Shown here: positions 10,470-21,570 of the stretch, piece after piece
Numbering within the stretch: position 1 is the stretch's first letter
Layout of the letters: each line of letters starts with the position of its first letter
NCBI GenBank assembly: GCA_029747585.1
Contig: JAPEVF010000204.1
Coordinates: 1 to 39,057 of the forward strand
Reading direction: 5' to 3'
DNA: 39,057 nucleotides
DNA from: Pleurotus djamor
Lineage: Eukaryota; Basidiomycota; Agaricomycetes; Agaricales; Pleurotaceae
Notes under the pieces: model-generated
Told to the model about the DNA's origin: nothing
Seen by the model: the letters and a program-made list of their open reading frames with translations, nothing else
Database searches by the model: none
Position numbers and translations under genes: made by a program

Positions 10470-11771
10470 TCAGATTCCACCATAGACATCCGCGTCATCA
10501 ACTTTGGAGATCACCCTAGAGTCCCTAGGAGCGCCGGTACGAGTCGTGGCGCGCGCAGCAGGAACTGCAGTGGTCGACGTATATGGATTGCTCGTCGGAA
10601 CTTCATTTCCGTATGCTTGATGACCAGCGTGGGGATCCTGAGCATAAGGATGCCCGGCGTACCCATGGCCATTGCTCGCCGAATCATAATACTGGTTGTA
10701 CCCATTTCCATATCCCTGAGCTGCTTGGCCTTGATAACCGTACTGCTCGTAATTGTACGCGGCCTGAGGTACAGGGGAGGGGGCGACAGGGTGGGCATTG
10801 AGTTTACGCTCGAGCATGGAAGGGGGACGGGGATCGAACGTGTCGTAGCCACCATTCTTTGGTTGTGCGGTAGATGGGTCGTCTAGGAGCACCGCAGAAC
10901 GGCGGAAAGTGACCGGATCGAATTGATCTTCCTCATAAGATCGCTTGCGTAAGCGGCGCTTTTGGCGTAGAGAATGTCAGAATCGGGCATGCAATGGAAC
11001 GCGTTGGATGTGCTTACAAGGAGGTACATGGCCACAAGAACGAAGATTCCAAGGGCAACAAGCCCGCCAGCAATACCCCCGACTAATGCACCCGTGTTCA
11101 AAGCACCAGTGGCCTCTGGAGTCGAAGTAGCACTCGCGCTACTCGAAGCCAAGGCGGTAGAGAACGTGGTACGAGGCAGAGTACTGAAGCTGGAAATCTG
11201 ACGGTTTCCACCCCCAAGAGCAGGCAAGGTTGTAGTCTAATTCGGACGTTTGTAAATCTTCTAAAGTCCGCAACACACGGGGAATGATTGGCTTACCGTA
11301 GGAAGAACAGTTGATGAACTGCTCGACACCAAAGAGGAACTACTGGACGAGCTCTCCAACGATGAGGAAGAAACCTCGGAGGATGTGATCGTCGAAGTCG
11401 GAGTCGAGGTCGTGAGTGGGGTCGAAGTCGTTGTTGTCCTTGGAGCAGCAGGCGGGGGCGTCGAAGTCGAGCTGCTAGGCGATGGTCGCGGTTGGTTGTT
11501 CACGGGCGGCGATGAGCTCGGAGCGGCGGGGGTGGACGATGGGGTTGCTGTTAACCAGATTAGTACTAGGACGATATGGAAAACGGAAAGTTCACGCACA
11601 AGCTGGCGGGGGCGGAGGAGTCGATGAAGGCTGGCTCGGCGAGGGGTTCTGAGGTGGTGGTACAGAAGGCGATTCCACTGGAGGAGCTACGCCATCGTTC
11701 TCAGGTGTATCCTGCCTGGCCGAAAGGCGGTTGTGGGTGAGGCGTTTCCTGAGATATTGGTGGTTCTGCAT
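10470..11771 (-). CDS. Ser/Thr/Pro-rich single-pass membrane protein, paralogue B (YGG-tail family)
   Basis: Four exons: 11771-11600, 11547-11297, 11236-11018 and 10958-10470; introns 52-60 bp; product about 376 aa. No signal peptide: it starts MQNHQYLRKRLTHNRLSARQ, followed by a Pro-rich stretch and a long Ser/Thr ectodomain with Ser runs, suited to dense O-mannosylation. One TM (TGALVGGIAGGLVALGIFVL, about 190-214) is followed by RRLRKRS, the box FRRSAVLLDD (about 232-241) and a Gly/Tyr/Asn-rich tail ending DDADVYGGI. Introns match paralogue A in number, phase (1, 0, 0) and place, including GTGCGT at the first donor, the TM/stop-transfer junction and the spacing from TM to FRR (17-18 residues). 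This shows common descent. The tails differ in composition (Gly/Tyr/Asn here, Pro/Ser/Gln in A). The role is unknown; a surface sensor or adaptor is inference. Confidence 0.85.
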
Positions 11772-13542
11772 GACGCTTAGAGTTGCATATACTGTTCTTT
11801 TAAAATTTGAAGGAATGTGGTAGAGAAAACGAATGAAAGGGTCCCGGAAAGGGAGATTTGTGGGCGGTACGAGGAGGAGAAGAGGATGGAGAGGCCTTGG
11901 AAAGAGGAAGGGAGAGGGGAAATCTGAGCGTGGGAAACGAGACTTGCCAATCTCTTGTCCTTTTGAGGGTTGCCATGTGCAACGCAGTTTCAGCCAGCCA
12001 ACAAGCACCGTGCTCTCTTTCATGCGCTTTCTGTCATCCGACCGCCGCCTCAGCAAATATCCTTGGAATTGCGACTTTCTGCGAGAGCTATTTCGCTCGA
12101 AACATAACCACTTTCACTGAGCAAAACCCTTGGTGGTCGCAGTTCGCGTCTTTTTCGCATCTTTTTCTCATCATTGCTCGAAAATGTTCTCCCAGATGGC
12201 CGCTTCTCGCGTTGAATGATGACTTGGCATGATTGCTGGCCGCCATCGCTACAGCACTTTTGACTGTTGAAATGCAGGAAATCCCGGCCTGTACACTACG
12301 TGCACTCTGAAAGCGGGCTGGAAACCGCGTACGATGTTGAGGGGATGATAGTCGTTCTCGTCTTGTTATATCTTCCAGGACGACGACCATGAGGTACGCG
12401 GAGAGGCTGCGTACCTCGCTAGAGGTGACCCCTGACCGGTTGACCAGCGGGATCGGCTCATCCCTCCCATATTCTAATTTCTGATGTTAGAAACTACACC
12501 ACAGCACGAGGTGAGCTAGATGTCCATACTCCTCGCTACCATCTTCGTTGTGATCGATGGACAGTTCATTACCAAATGAACCGCGCTACGGCACTTCATT
12601 CCCTCGTCTGTGTTCGTCTGTCCATCATACATCACGCTTCCAGGAATCAACGTCAACCCTCATGGAAATCCGAAGTCTTTGATTTCGATCCGGATCCTTC
12701 ACTTCCGAAGTAGTATCCCTGTCGACATTTCTCCTGTCTGCATAGAGCGCTTCGGCGCTTAATGTCCCTCCTGGTTCGAGATGCAGGAGCCAGACCGATA
12801 ACTGCCAACCTTGCTGGATTGTCCTTGTGGAGGCCCACCCGCCAAATCGACCTGGTCTACAGCAACAGAGTCACTGCATCTTCTTCGAACATCCATCCCC
12901 CACACTGGGTCGGCACAAGTACGTCAGAACAACGTCAGAGCCCTCATCCTCCTTCGTATGCCTCGCTTGGTGATAAACCTCACTGAATTCAATACTACTC
13001 TTTATCAGATCATTGCCTTCCGAGATACTCCATTACCCCTCTATTGTTACCGCAGACAGCACATCCTACGAACCGCCAATGTTACTCAATAGTACTCATC
13101 AAATTACGAGATCGCACCACCCTTTGATTGGCTAGGGGAACGACAGGCGCCTCACCTACCTCCAGACGTCCCTCTGGCACAGCCAGTTTTGCTCTCAAAT
13201 AGTGTCCAATGAACACAGGTAAGCCAAACTCATCATTCTCCCTTGCCCTGAACCTGTCGTACTCAGCTTTTGAAGACAGTTTTAGAGGTGCCGTTACGCA
13301 CGGTGATCATGGACGATGAACTTCACCGACATGGGCGGGCGCCATTCCAGTCGCTTGAGTCGCACAGACGCATGGGTGCACCATCGATCCCCCTGGCCAT
13401 CTGATACCCAAGTTGCTCAGCCAGCGCCTTACTTCCTTTCTAACATAGTGGTATGTCAAAGTTTCCGATATACGAGGCTCGCTCAGACTCAAACGACAGG
13501 TGCCACCTTTTTAGCCAGTCTAAGACGCCCAAAGTCACTTGG
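11772..13542. other. Long spacer upstream of paralogue B and of the DUF5648 gene
   Basis: Divergent 5' flanks. It contains a perfect inverted repeat at 12391-12417. Candidate ORFs near 12760-13090 (+) and 11833-12232 (+) have no recognised domain and no consistent splice chain. A small unrecognised gene at 12.7-13.2 kb cannot be ruled out. Confidence 0.4.
12391..12417. repeat. Perfect 9 bp inverted repeat
   Basis: GAGGTACGC and its reverse complement GCGTACCTC are separated by 9 nt, so the strand can form a 9 bp hairpin. It lies about 0.6 kb upstream of paralogue B. No function is known. Confidence 0.6.
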
Positions 13543-13549
13543 TATAAAA
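13543..13549 (+). promoter_or_regulatory. TATA box of the DUF5648 gene
   Basis: TATAAAA in GGTATAAAATGCC, 95 bp before the ATG at 13638; a normal fungal TATA-to-ATG distance. Confidence 0.6.
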
Positions 13550-13637
13550 TGCCAGACATTCTTACAAAGTCCTCACCCACTCAAACACACTTGTCGGCGT
13601 TTGGTTCATCCCATCTTCACCTCAGAGCATCTCGCCC

Positions 13638-14490
13638 ATGGCAAACATGAGAATGACTTGGTCACTCCTCGCGTTGTTCGCATATACCACCATCGCTGCC
13701 CTTGCACATCCCGCTTTTGAACCCCAATTACTCAAGGTGAGTTCACCATTACATCGGCTATCCGTATGAAGTCTGACCTCGATACCCGTTACAGCGTACC
13801 ACGCCCACACCCACTGATGTGACCGTCACCGAGACCGCTACCGTGTCAGGAACTTTGACCGTGACCATCCCAGGGTGCCCTACCGGCACTGGTGCTCCAG
13901 GACACACCGTAACCGTAACTGTGACCGAAACAGTCACCTCCACGGTCACTGCGCCTGCTTCATCCCAACCCCTTTCGTCGACCCCCGTCGTAACTTTGAC
14001 CTCGACTCCATCCTCATCAGCCCCGCCAACCCCCACATGCGCTCCAACCAGTGCTGCAGTCGTCTTCGATGAGGCCTTCAGCTCAAGCGGCGGAGATCAC
14101 TTCTATACCACCGACCCAGCCGAAATGAACAATGCCCTCACCCAACTAGGGTACACATTCGACGGCCCCGTAGCGAAGATATTCCCCTCCCCACAACCCA
14201 ATACGGTTCCCCTTTTCCGTTTGTTCCATGCCGTTGCGGTGAATCATTTCTACACTATAAGCCAACAAGATGTAGACAATGCTACTGGCTCTGGTTATAC
14301 TTTCGAGGGGATCGCTGGGCATATCTATTCCAGCCAGATTTGTGGGAGTATTCCGTTGTTCAGGCTGTTCAGTGGGGACGCTATGGACCATTACTATACA
14401 ACTGATGTTCATGCGAGGGATGTTGTCGCTCCGAGCTTGGGGTATATTTACGAAGGGGTCGCAGGTTATGTACTTCCGGCTCAATTTTAA
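13638..14490 (+). CDS. Secreted DUF5648 repeat protein
   Basis: Two exons, 13638-13736 and 13795-14490; product 264 aa. The start MANMRMTWSLLALFAYTTIA gives a signal peptide with likely cleavage after ALA (about residue 23). A Thr/Val/Ser/Pro-rich linker (TVTVTETVTSTVT) runs to about residue 110. The remaining region carries the repeat of DUF5648 (PF18885): a D/N-H-[FY]-Y-T turn, a hydrophobic GYT[FY][ED]G segment and a VPLFRLF strand. I see DHFYTTDPAEM with GYTFDGPVAKIF, then NHFYTISQQDV with GYTFEGIAGHIY, then DHYYTTDVHAR with GYIYEGVAGYV. The family is known from secreted or surface proteins of bacteria and fungi, and carbohydrate binding has been suggested for it. No catalytic residues and no GPI signal are visible. 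It could be a wall-associated lectin-like protein (inference). Confidence 0.88.
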
Positions 14491-14607
14491 TGGACACCAC
14501 TACATTTATAGAAGTTGTCCTTCCTTACACACTTCTCTCTTGAACGCCCTCACAATGTAATGCCTCCGTTCCTGCAACATTCTTTGCGTTCAAGGGGGGC
14601 ATTCCTA

Positions 14608-14623
14608 GCGCTCGTTCGAGCGC
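14608..14623. repeat. Near-palindrome GCGCTCG-TT-CGAGCGC
   Basis: Seven-base arms separated by TT, GC-rich, about 120 nt past the DUF5648 stop codon; it could form a hairpin in that 3' flank. Confidence 0.5.
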
Positions 14624-14706
14624 CCCGTGTCGGGCCGTTGCCAGTGTTGCTGAGCGCTGAGTGTCACTCGACGTTTCAAAATTTCGACATTGACAACGTA
14701 TATAGC

Positions 14707-14725
14707 GAAGTTCGTTACGAACTTC
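14707..14725. repeat. Palindrome GAAGTTCGT-T-ACGAACTTC
   Basis: Perfect 9 bp arms around a single T, about 85 bp past the previous palindrome. It may be a hairpin or a dimeric protein-binding site; no known motif was recognised. Confidence 0.5.
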
Positions 14726-15600
14726 ACATTACAATTTCAACCCATCCGACTCCTGTCGTCCCAACCAAACGCTTGGCCTCCAAATTTGAGGGCTTCTCTC
14801 ATCTCGTGGGATATCTGCAAGCCTTGAAGATCCTCAAAGCTCAACGTCCCTCCGAGGTTTCTTGATCTGGCGTCGCAATGTTGGTGTCATTCGTAGGGAT
14901 TTCTGGTGTGGTGCTATAGGTTTCTCTGGTGGAAAATCTGTGCTTCGACCGTCCGGGTTACTATCATGGCGGTGTTTCCAACTTTTCCATTTTTCCATAC
15001 CTTGGGTCTTGGACACGCTCTTTCCTGGGTTTTCGCAATTCTAGCCAGACTCATGGCCTCCTGGGTAGCTTTTGATCGTCTCATGGAGCGAAAACTATGT
15101 TCGGACGTAAGATGGACCGTTCCCTTAGCCTCCCGTGCGTCAACTTTTTGCGTTGTCCTCATACCACCATCGTCCAACACAGCTTCAATACCTTTCACGG
15201 GCTGCAATACAGCGATGGGATCCGTCGCGACTCCTGATTGGCTCCTTTGCGCACGTTTGCCGCTATTTCAGGACCTACAGACATCAGCAAGCTCGAGGAG
15301 TCAATATGGTTGCGTCGGCGCGAACAACCTACACCTTAAGACTCTTCAGACTCTGCCTAAGTACCTAACGAAGGGCTACATAGCTCTATCAAGGTATAGC
15401 TCTTCCCCCCTCGGTAATGAATATACTTTTTGCATCCACGAAACGCGTGTGAGGTGCCCTGGGAGCTGGAGCAAGAAAGAAGGCGGCGCATTGCTTCGTA
15501 CCCATGCTATTTAGGTCAGACATGGCAAGTATAACTTCTCTTCACGCGTAGTATCGAGAGTCCCCCGGAGTCCCTTCCATCCCTTCGACTCGAGGCAAGG

Positions 15601-18008
15601 ATGACAACTCTTACTCAAGACGCGGACGACGTCGAGCTTTTGAACGAGAATCAGCGACCGGACTACTACCTTAGTAGATCGGACGTGAAGTTGCTGGGGA
15701 TTACGGCGGTAGGCGGTTTTCTCCGGGCCTTTTTGTGACCTTTTTGATCTTTTACTATCCAGACAGGCAGTTTTCTTGACTGTACGCAACCTTCTTGTGC
15801 CTAATTTCCATCGACACTTACGCCAAGTCTAGCCTATGATCTCTTCGTAATTAATGCAAGCTATTTCTGTGCGCTGCTCGCCTGTCTCTACTCAAATACC
15901 CAGATAGCCTCTCTCAACAATGCTCCAATTCGAACTTTTTGCTGGTCATGCTCTTCCACCTAGCCTAGAAGGGTTTCTAAAGTCGGCTGCTCTCATTGGC
16001 AGCGCGTTCGGCCAAGTTACATTTGGTACGCTGCCTCTAGATTATTCATGTTCATTTCTGATAATAGTCAGGGTACCTCGGGGATGCTTTCGGGCGAAAG
16101 GCGATCTGTCCGTATTTCTCTGGTTTTCATCGTTAGGCATCTCAACGACTGAATATGATAGACGGAAAAGAACTCTTGACCGTCATCATCGGTACCATTT
16201 TGTGCCTATCAACGCCAACTAGTAGGTTCCTCCATTTTCTCAGCATAATTATCACCTAAGCGTCCACTTAGAGCAGCTCTCTCCCTCGGCTTCACTGGTG
16301 TATCTGGCCATCTTCCGTATCATTGTCGGTATCGGCGTGGGAGGAGACTATCCCATGACGTCCAGCATCATTTCCGATCGCACGACCCCACATAGACGCG
16401 GCGCCATGCTGGCATACACTGTGTCAATGCAAGGCTGGGGAAGTCTCTCTGGGAATTTGGTGACAATCATAGTCCTTGCTGGGTATAAGCACATGATCCA
16501 TGAGGAAGGTCGGGTCGACAAGCTAGACGCGGGTATGCTAATCTCAAAGTCACGTCATAGCTTAGTTCTTGACTCTTTCTCTGCATAGTTTGGAGAATTG
16601 TCGTTGCCATTTCGCTTATCCCGGCGTTCGCTACGGTCTATCAACGCTTGACCCTCCCAGAATCCCCTCTCCACCTATCCTTTGGACGAAGATACCGGGA
16701 CCTTGACAAAATTAACCGCGTAGATATCAACCAGAGCCATGAACAAGACACCGCAGATGACCAAAAGGCTGAAGAACCTACCCTTGTGGAGAATGAGTCG
16801 TCACTACCTCCTTCCGCCGAAGCCTCCCACAAGAAGGCTCATATTCGCGGTACGTTTACGAAATTTGGCATGAAACTACGTCTTATGTTCCAATGCAGAG
16901 TTCCTTCAGTACTTCTCTGAATGGAGACATGCAAAGCTCTTGATCGGTACTTCTTTATCGTGGTTCTTCACAAACATCGCGTATGCCCTAAATTTATCTC
17001 TCTTCGCTTTTGGACTCATCTTACCTGTTAGCTTTTACGGCGTCAACCTCAATCAGAACTTTGTCCTTCAACAAATCGGGTTTGACGGATCTACAGGAAC
17101 CCCATGGCAAAAGCTAATTCGCGTATCCGTGGGTAGCCTGATCATCACCGTGCTTGGGTTCCTACCAGGTATGCACAACTCCCTCCATAGCTTGTTTATG
17201 TGCCTGATTCGTCGCCTCTGAAGGGTACTATTTCACCATATTGACAAGCGAGAAGTTGGGCAGGAAGTGGATACAGATCCAGGGTTCTTTGATGACCGCA
17301 GTTTTTAGTGAGTTCTCCTCCAGCGTCCGTGATAGAAGTTACCTTATGCCACCTCAGTCGCTATCCTTGCTGCGAAGTTCCATACATTGAATAAGGCGTC
17401 CTTCATTGCTTGTTTCGCGTTTCTTCAGGTCAGCTCCCCTGGGTCTTGATGTATCCGTCTTTCCTTACTCGATTCCTTCGCGCTACCGCAGTTCTTTTTC
17501 AACTTCGGCGCCAACATGTAAGTCTTACCCATCCCTTTCGTACCCTGACTAACGTTCTACAAAGGACAATCTATGTACGAACTCGTACTTCCCTCTCGCC
17601 GTGCCCGCGGACTAAAAGACTGTTCACAGATAATACCCGCGGAGCTGTACCCATCGCGTTATCGAGCTTTGGGGCATGGGCTCTCAGCTACAAGTGGTCG
17701 ATGCGGAGCCATCATGGCTTCTTTGCTGTTTAATCAACTTGCGCATACGGTCGGCACGCCAGTTGTCCTATGGGGTACGTTGACTTACTTAGCGCCTCAG
17801 GTTTCATAGTTCTGACCTCCGTATCTCAGTCTTCTTTGGAGCTTGCTTAGCGACGGCAGGTTCGTACCTACATTCATTCCTCAGGCTCGTCTATCCTGAC
17901 AATCTTACGGTATCAGTGGTGACATGGGCATTACTGCCTGAAGTCAAGGGTCGCAACGCAGATATTGTGTTCGAACAAGAACTTCGCGAAAAAGACGCGA
18001 CGAGGTAG
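15601..18008 (+). CDS. Phosphate:H+ symporter homologue (MFS, PHO84/PiPT type) with TM7 Asp replaced by Asn
   Basis: Seventeen exons: 15601-15708, 15763-15781, 15833-15855, 15908-16025, 16072-16107, 16162-16221, 16272-16532, 16589-16849, 16899-16980, 17032-17168, 17224-17307, 17358-17428, 17492-17517, 17565-17574, 17630-17774, 17830-17859 and 17917-18008; product 520 aa, phases consistent throughout. PHO84 motifs in order: SFLDSYDLFVIN (TM1, D42), LPPSLEGFLKSAALIG, GYLGDAFGRKAIYGKELL, GVGGDYPMTSSIISDR (D147, Y148), SMQGWGSL (Q175), a charged central loop, SWFFTNIAFYGVNLNQN (TM7: W317, N321, Y325), LGRKWIQIQG, FGANMTIYIIPAE (N428), LYPSRYRALGHGLSATSGR. By offset these match the PiPT phosphate ligands Tyr150, Gln177, Trp320, Asp324, Tyr328 and Asn431, except that Asp324 is Asn here. 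The intron at 15856-15907 uses a GC donor. The substrate may therefore not be orthophosphate. Confidence 0.93.
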
Positions 18009-18276
18009 ATCATGGAAGTACACAGCCGAGCATCAGTAATGTTCCGTTGGATTTATACAAGTCAATGTCGGATAGAATGACTATCTCGTGCTTTTCATGA
18101 GTTAAAAATCCAAGAACGACATCAAAGTATATTCATGTGCTTCCAGCCCAGCGGACACTTCGGGATACAGATTACTCTGGAATTTCGCTGTTCCACATGC
18201 TTGAGTCGAATTTCAATACCTCGCAGCCAGTACGAATAATCTTCCCGTTCATATTTACAGTGTCCCTGCCGAGTCG

Positions 18277-19921
18277 TCAACCAATGACCCTTGTCCCCTG
18301 TGAAGAAGTTGACGAGCGTGCCCGACGTTCACCATGTCGAAACATCCTCCTCAGCGCGGGTAGGTAAGATTTGACGGTATCCCATGTGCCGCCCATACTG
18401 TCTAAATCACAATCTTCGCAGAGTAGGAGGCTAAGGTACTCTGCGACGGCGAGGTGATCAACGACTTCACTCGTCGTCAATGAGAGTTTTTTAAGACCAG
18501 TGAAACTGATCCCCTCCTCTTGATTTGGGATTTGCTCCGCTTTGATACGCAGACGTAGTCCGAGTTCTTTGAGTTTGGATGGGTAGATGGCGGAAATTGA
18601 TGACAGGACTGAGAGGTGAAGCTGAGGGCTGTGAGGTCCCATGAGATATAGGATGTTGAGGTGGGGTAAAGATGACATGAGCCAAAGGACATCCTCTTTG
18701 GATGTGCATATTTCCCAGTCGTATTGAAGGCGAAGGGCCTTGAGGTGTTGAAAAGTTGTGAGTGGAGTGAAGATGACTTGAAATTTGGGGTGAACTTCTG
18801 TATTGTCCTGTCTCATGGCGTGAAAGCCCGCCGTGAGCTCAAGAGTGAGGTCGTCCAACATTGGACAAGATGTAGATATCGCCTGGACGAGCTTTCCAAC
18901 GTCATTGATTGTACCGTATTGTGCGGGTTCATGGAGTATAAGCAGGGAAGCATCTGCCGTGAGTGCGAGTCGAGATAGTTTATTGTACCGAGATTCGGAT
19001 GACATTTGAGCGACTGCAGTTGGTAACGGTATACTAATCGACAGGTCGAGAAGAGACGGGAAACTCTCCGGAGGCAATTTTTCATCGAAGAATCCTGCGT
19101 CACGCGGCAAAATGTGCTTTTGGGGTAGAACATGGATGGTCGTAAGGGCGGGGAGCATCGATAAGCAGTTACTGACGATGGGGGAAGCCAAAGTGTGGGG
19201 CAAAGTAATGTATATGAGTTCGTTCCAAGAAGACAACACGGTACGGAGCGCGACCAAAATTCCGTGGTTGCTCGCCAAGTCCAGCCAGGTCAAGGTGCCA
19301 TTGATCGAAAGACGCTGGAGGGCAGGCATTCTGGCTGGAAGATAATGCAGCACAGATAGAGGTGTGGCCCCCCTGTTAAAGGATTCCAGATGAAGAGTGG
19401 TCACGGAACGCTGGGCGAAAAGTTGCACAATCACATCGTTCCGGATAGAGCATGTCAAAGTCTGTAGATTTGGCAACCAGTCTATGCGGAGGCGATAGAA
19501 CATCATGTCGCGGAGGATCTTTTCATATGCAGGGAGGTCGTCAAATGCGACACGTAGTTTCCTGACTTTGACTGCGTATTTTTCGAAGCGACGCCAGTCC
19601 TCTGGAAGAATCGGCCGCGCAAAATACTGTGGCAAAACTTTGGAGATGAGTAGTGAATGTTTTGAACAAAAAAGTACTCACATATCGTTTAGCTAGATTG
19701 TGACGGTTTGGTATCAATTCATCTGCCATAGGTGCTAGCAATGGAAAGAGTCGTCGAACGTCATCGAGGTCGCGTAGTTCTCCATTCAGAACCTCTTCAG
19801 ACCAAAGTTTGCATACTAGACGGTGTCTCCGAAAATTGTCTTTCGAAGCGGCGTGTGTGAAAATTTGAGAGATAATTTCAAGTGAGTTTGCAACCCGATG
19901 TGACGAAGACACTGAAGACAT
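18277..19921 (-). CDS. F-box/LRR-like protein, copy 1
   Basis: Two exons, 19921-19682 and 19626-18277, with a 55 bp intron in phase 0; product 529 aa. The first exon (80 aa) holds an F-box-like segment: SLEIISQIFTHAASKDNFRRHRLVCKLW, then DDVRRLFPLLAP, as in basidiomycete F-box proteins where a Trp-rich helix precedes a leucine-rich region. Exon 2 has repeating L..L..L blocks (NLQTLTC, SVTTLHLESF, ALQRLSINGTL, PALTTIHVL, KLSRLALTAD, HLKALRLQYDW, HLNILYLMG, GLKKLSLTTSE) typical of degenerate leucine-rich repeats. Such proteins usually recruit substrates to SCF ubiquitin ligases. It is convergent with the transporter, whose stop codon lies 268 bp away, and has a tandem paralogue upstream at 20206-21570. 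Confidence 0.85.
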
Positions 19922-20205
19922 CTAGGAGACGTTTGAGGAAATCCGTCGAATGGAGAAAAGTTTGAACAAGTTACTGCAATTAGCGCCCATCTGGCAACTC
20001 ATACAAGTTCTGTTCGAACCTGGCAGGGTCATGGACCAATAGATGGACTATCTACTCTAGAGGGACAGGCAAGGGACAGGTCTCTACCAAGTCTCTACCC
20101 AAGTTATAAATACATCTTAAGAGCCCATTCAATTTATCCGCCGGAGGCTAATGGGTTGCAGCGTCCCATCACCTATTATTTTGTGGGGTTATACTGAATA
20201 AAAAG

Positions 20206-21570
20206 CTACGAAGCACACTTTGAGCATGCCCGGGAGCCACCGTAGCGCAGCATCCTTCTCAATGTAGGAAGGTAAGACTTGACTTTATCCCAGCGACCTT
20301 GCATGTGGTCAAGATGGCAGTCGTCGCTGAGTAAAAGGCTGAGGTACTCCGCCACAGCCAGATCGTTAGTTATTCTGGACGTGGTCAACGAGAGCTTTTT
20401 CAGGCCGATGAAATTAATCTTCTCGTCTGTCTTTGGGAGTTGCTCGGGGTTGGTGGAGACGCTTAAGCCGAGTTCTTCGAGTTTGGAAGGGTACTTGACA
20501 GCGATCTTGGATAAGACTGAGATATGAAGGTCGGGTTCGCCGTGGAAAGTCCCCATAAAGTATAGAATGGTGAGCTGGGGCAAAGACGATAAGAGAAAAA
20601 GGAGATCTGTGTCAATTACAGAGACGTCCCAGTGATAATGAAGACGAAGTGCCTTGAGATGGTGACAAGCGGTGATTGGGGTAAAGACTTGAAACCCTCC
20701 AGAATTCTCCGGTTCCTCGTAGTAATCGCGAGACCAGGATCTGAGGGTAAAGTCCTCCAACATCGGACATGACGCAGATATGGCCTGAATGAGTTCTTCA
20801 AGGTCGTCAATTGTACCTGCCGGGTCTCCATTGAGAGGGTACGTCGCGGAATGCGCTGTAAGCACAAGTCGGGACAGCTTTTTGTAGCGGACTTGAGATG
20901 TTAGTTGCGATGTTGCGAGCAGCAATGGCATGTGAAAGTCCAAGTCGAGGAGAGTTGAGAAACTGTCGGGAGTTAGACTTTCATCGAACAGTTCCATCGC
21001 TGATGTCGAGTTCCGTCTTGAGAAGAGAACACGGAGGGTCGTAAGGGCAGGGAGTGTTGAAATGGGACGAACGATGCTGGGTAAGGTTAACGATTGGGGT
21101 AGGGTGATGTATTTGAGCTCTTTCATCGAAGAGAAAACGGCTTGGAGAGCGGTTGAGATCTCCGGGTTCTTGATCAAGTCCGACCTGCTGAAGTCGCCAC
21201 TTATCGAGAGTCGCTGAAGGGCGGGCATTCTGACTGGAAGATAAGAAAGGGCAGGTGAGGATACAGACCCCTTGTTGAAGTCCTCTAGTTGAAGAGTGGT
21301 GACAGAGGGTTGGGCGAAGAGTTGCAAAATGGCATCGTCGACGGTACACGTTAACGTGTGTAAATTCGGCAACCAGTCCATGCGCAGGCGACAAAGTGTC
21401 ATGTCGCGGGTCACCTCTTCATGAGCAGATAGGTTGGAAATGGTTAGTTTTCGGACTTTTACGGCGTATTTGTCAAAGCGAAGCCAATCCTCTGGGAGGA
21501 TCGGTCGTTCAAAAACCTATGCCAGAGATTTGGTATGAATAACACTTGCTTTCAAAGTCAAATACTCACG
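20206..21570 (-). CDS. LRR-like paralogue, copy 2, with no matching F-box exon
   Basis: The main exon 21516-20206 (436 codons plus stop) aligns end to end with exon 2 of the 18277-19921 gene: FERPILPEDW against FARPILPEDW, then WLPNLHTLTC, MPALQRLSISGDF, KKLSRLVLTAH, CPMLEDFTL, HLKALRLHYHW, GLKKLSLTTSR and LAVAEYLSLLL. By eye about half the residues agree. A 53 bp intron (21517-21569) sits at the same place and phase as in copy 1. Upstream of it only a short open stretch (REVKTYLIRVCKRF) is in frame before a stop, with no ATG and no likeness to the F-box exon of copy 1. Either further short exons exist or the copy lost its 5' exon. The end given covers only the part seen. The LRR exon itself is intact, which argues against long-dead sequence. 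Confidence 0.7.

Larger units (their letters stand above)
14491..15600. other. Spacer with no supported gene
   Basis: Two short palindromes lie here, at 14608-14623 and 14707-14725. ORFs on both strands (14906-15514 +, 14914-15207 -) are unlike any family I know and have no clear splice chain. Confidence 0.4.

Noticed and set aside
15847..15907. Canonical GT donor (GTAATT) for the third intron of the transporter
   Set aside because: It keeps phase but removes the VIN residues of the TM1 signature YDLFVIN; the GC donor preserves them.
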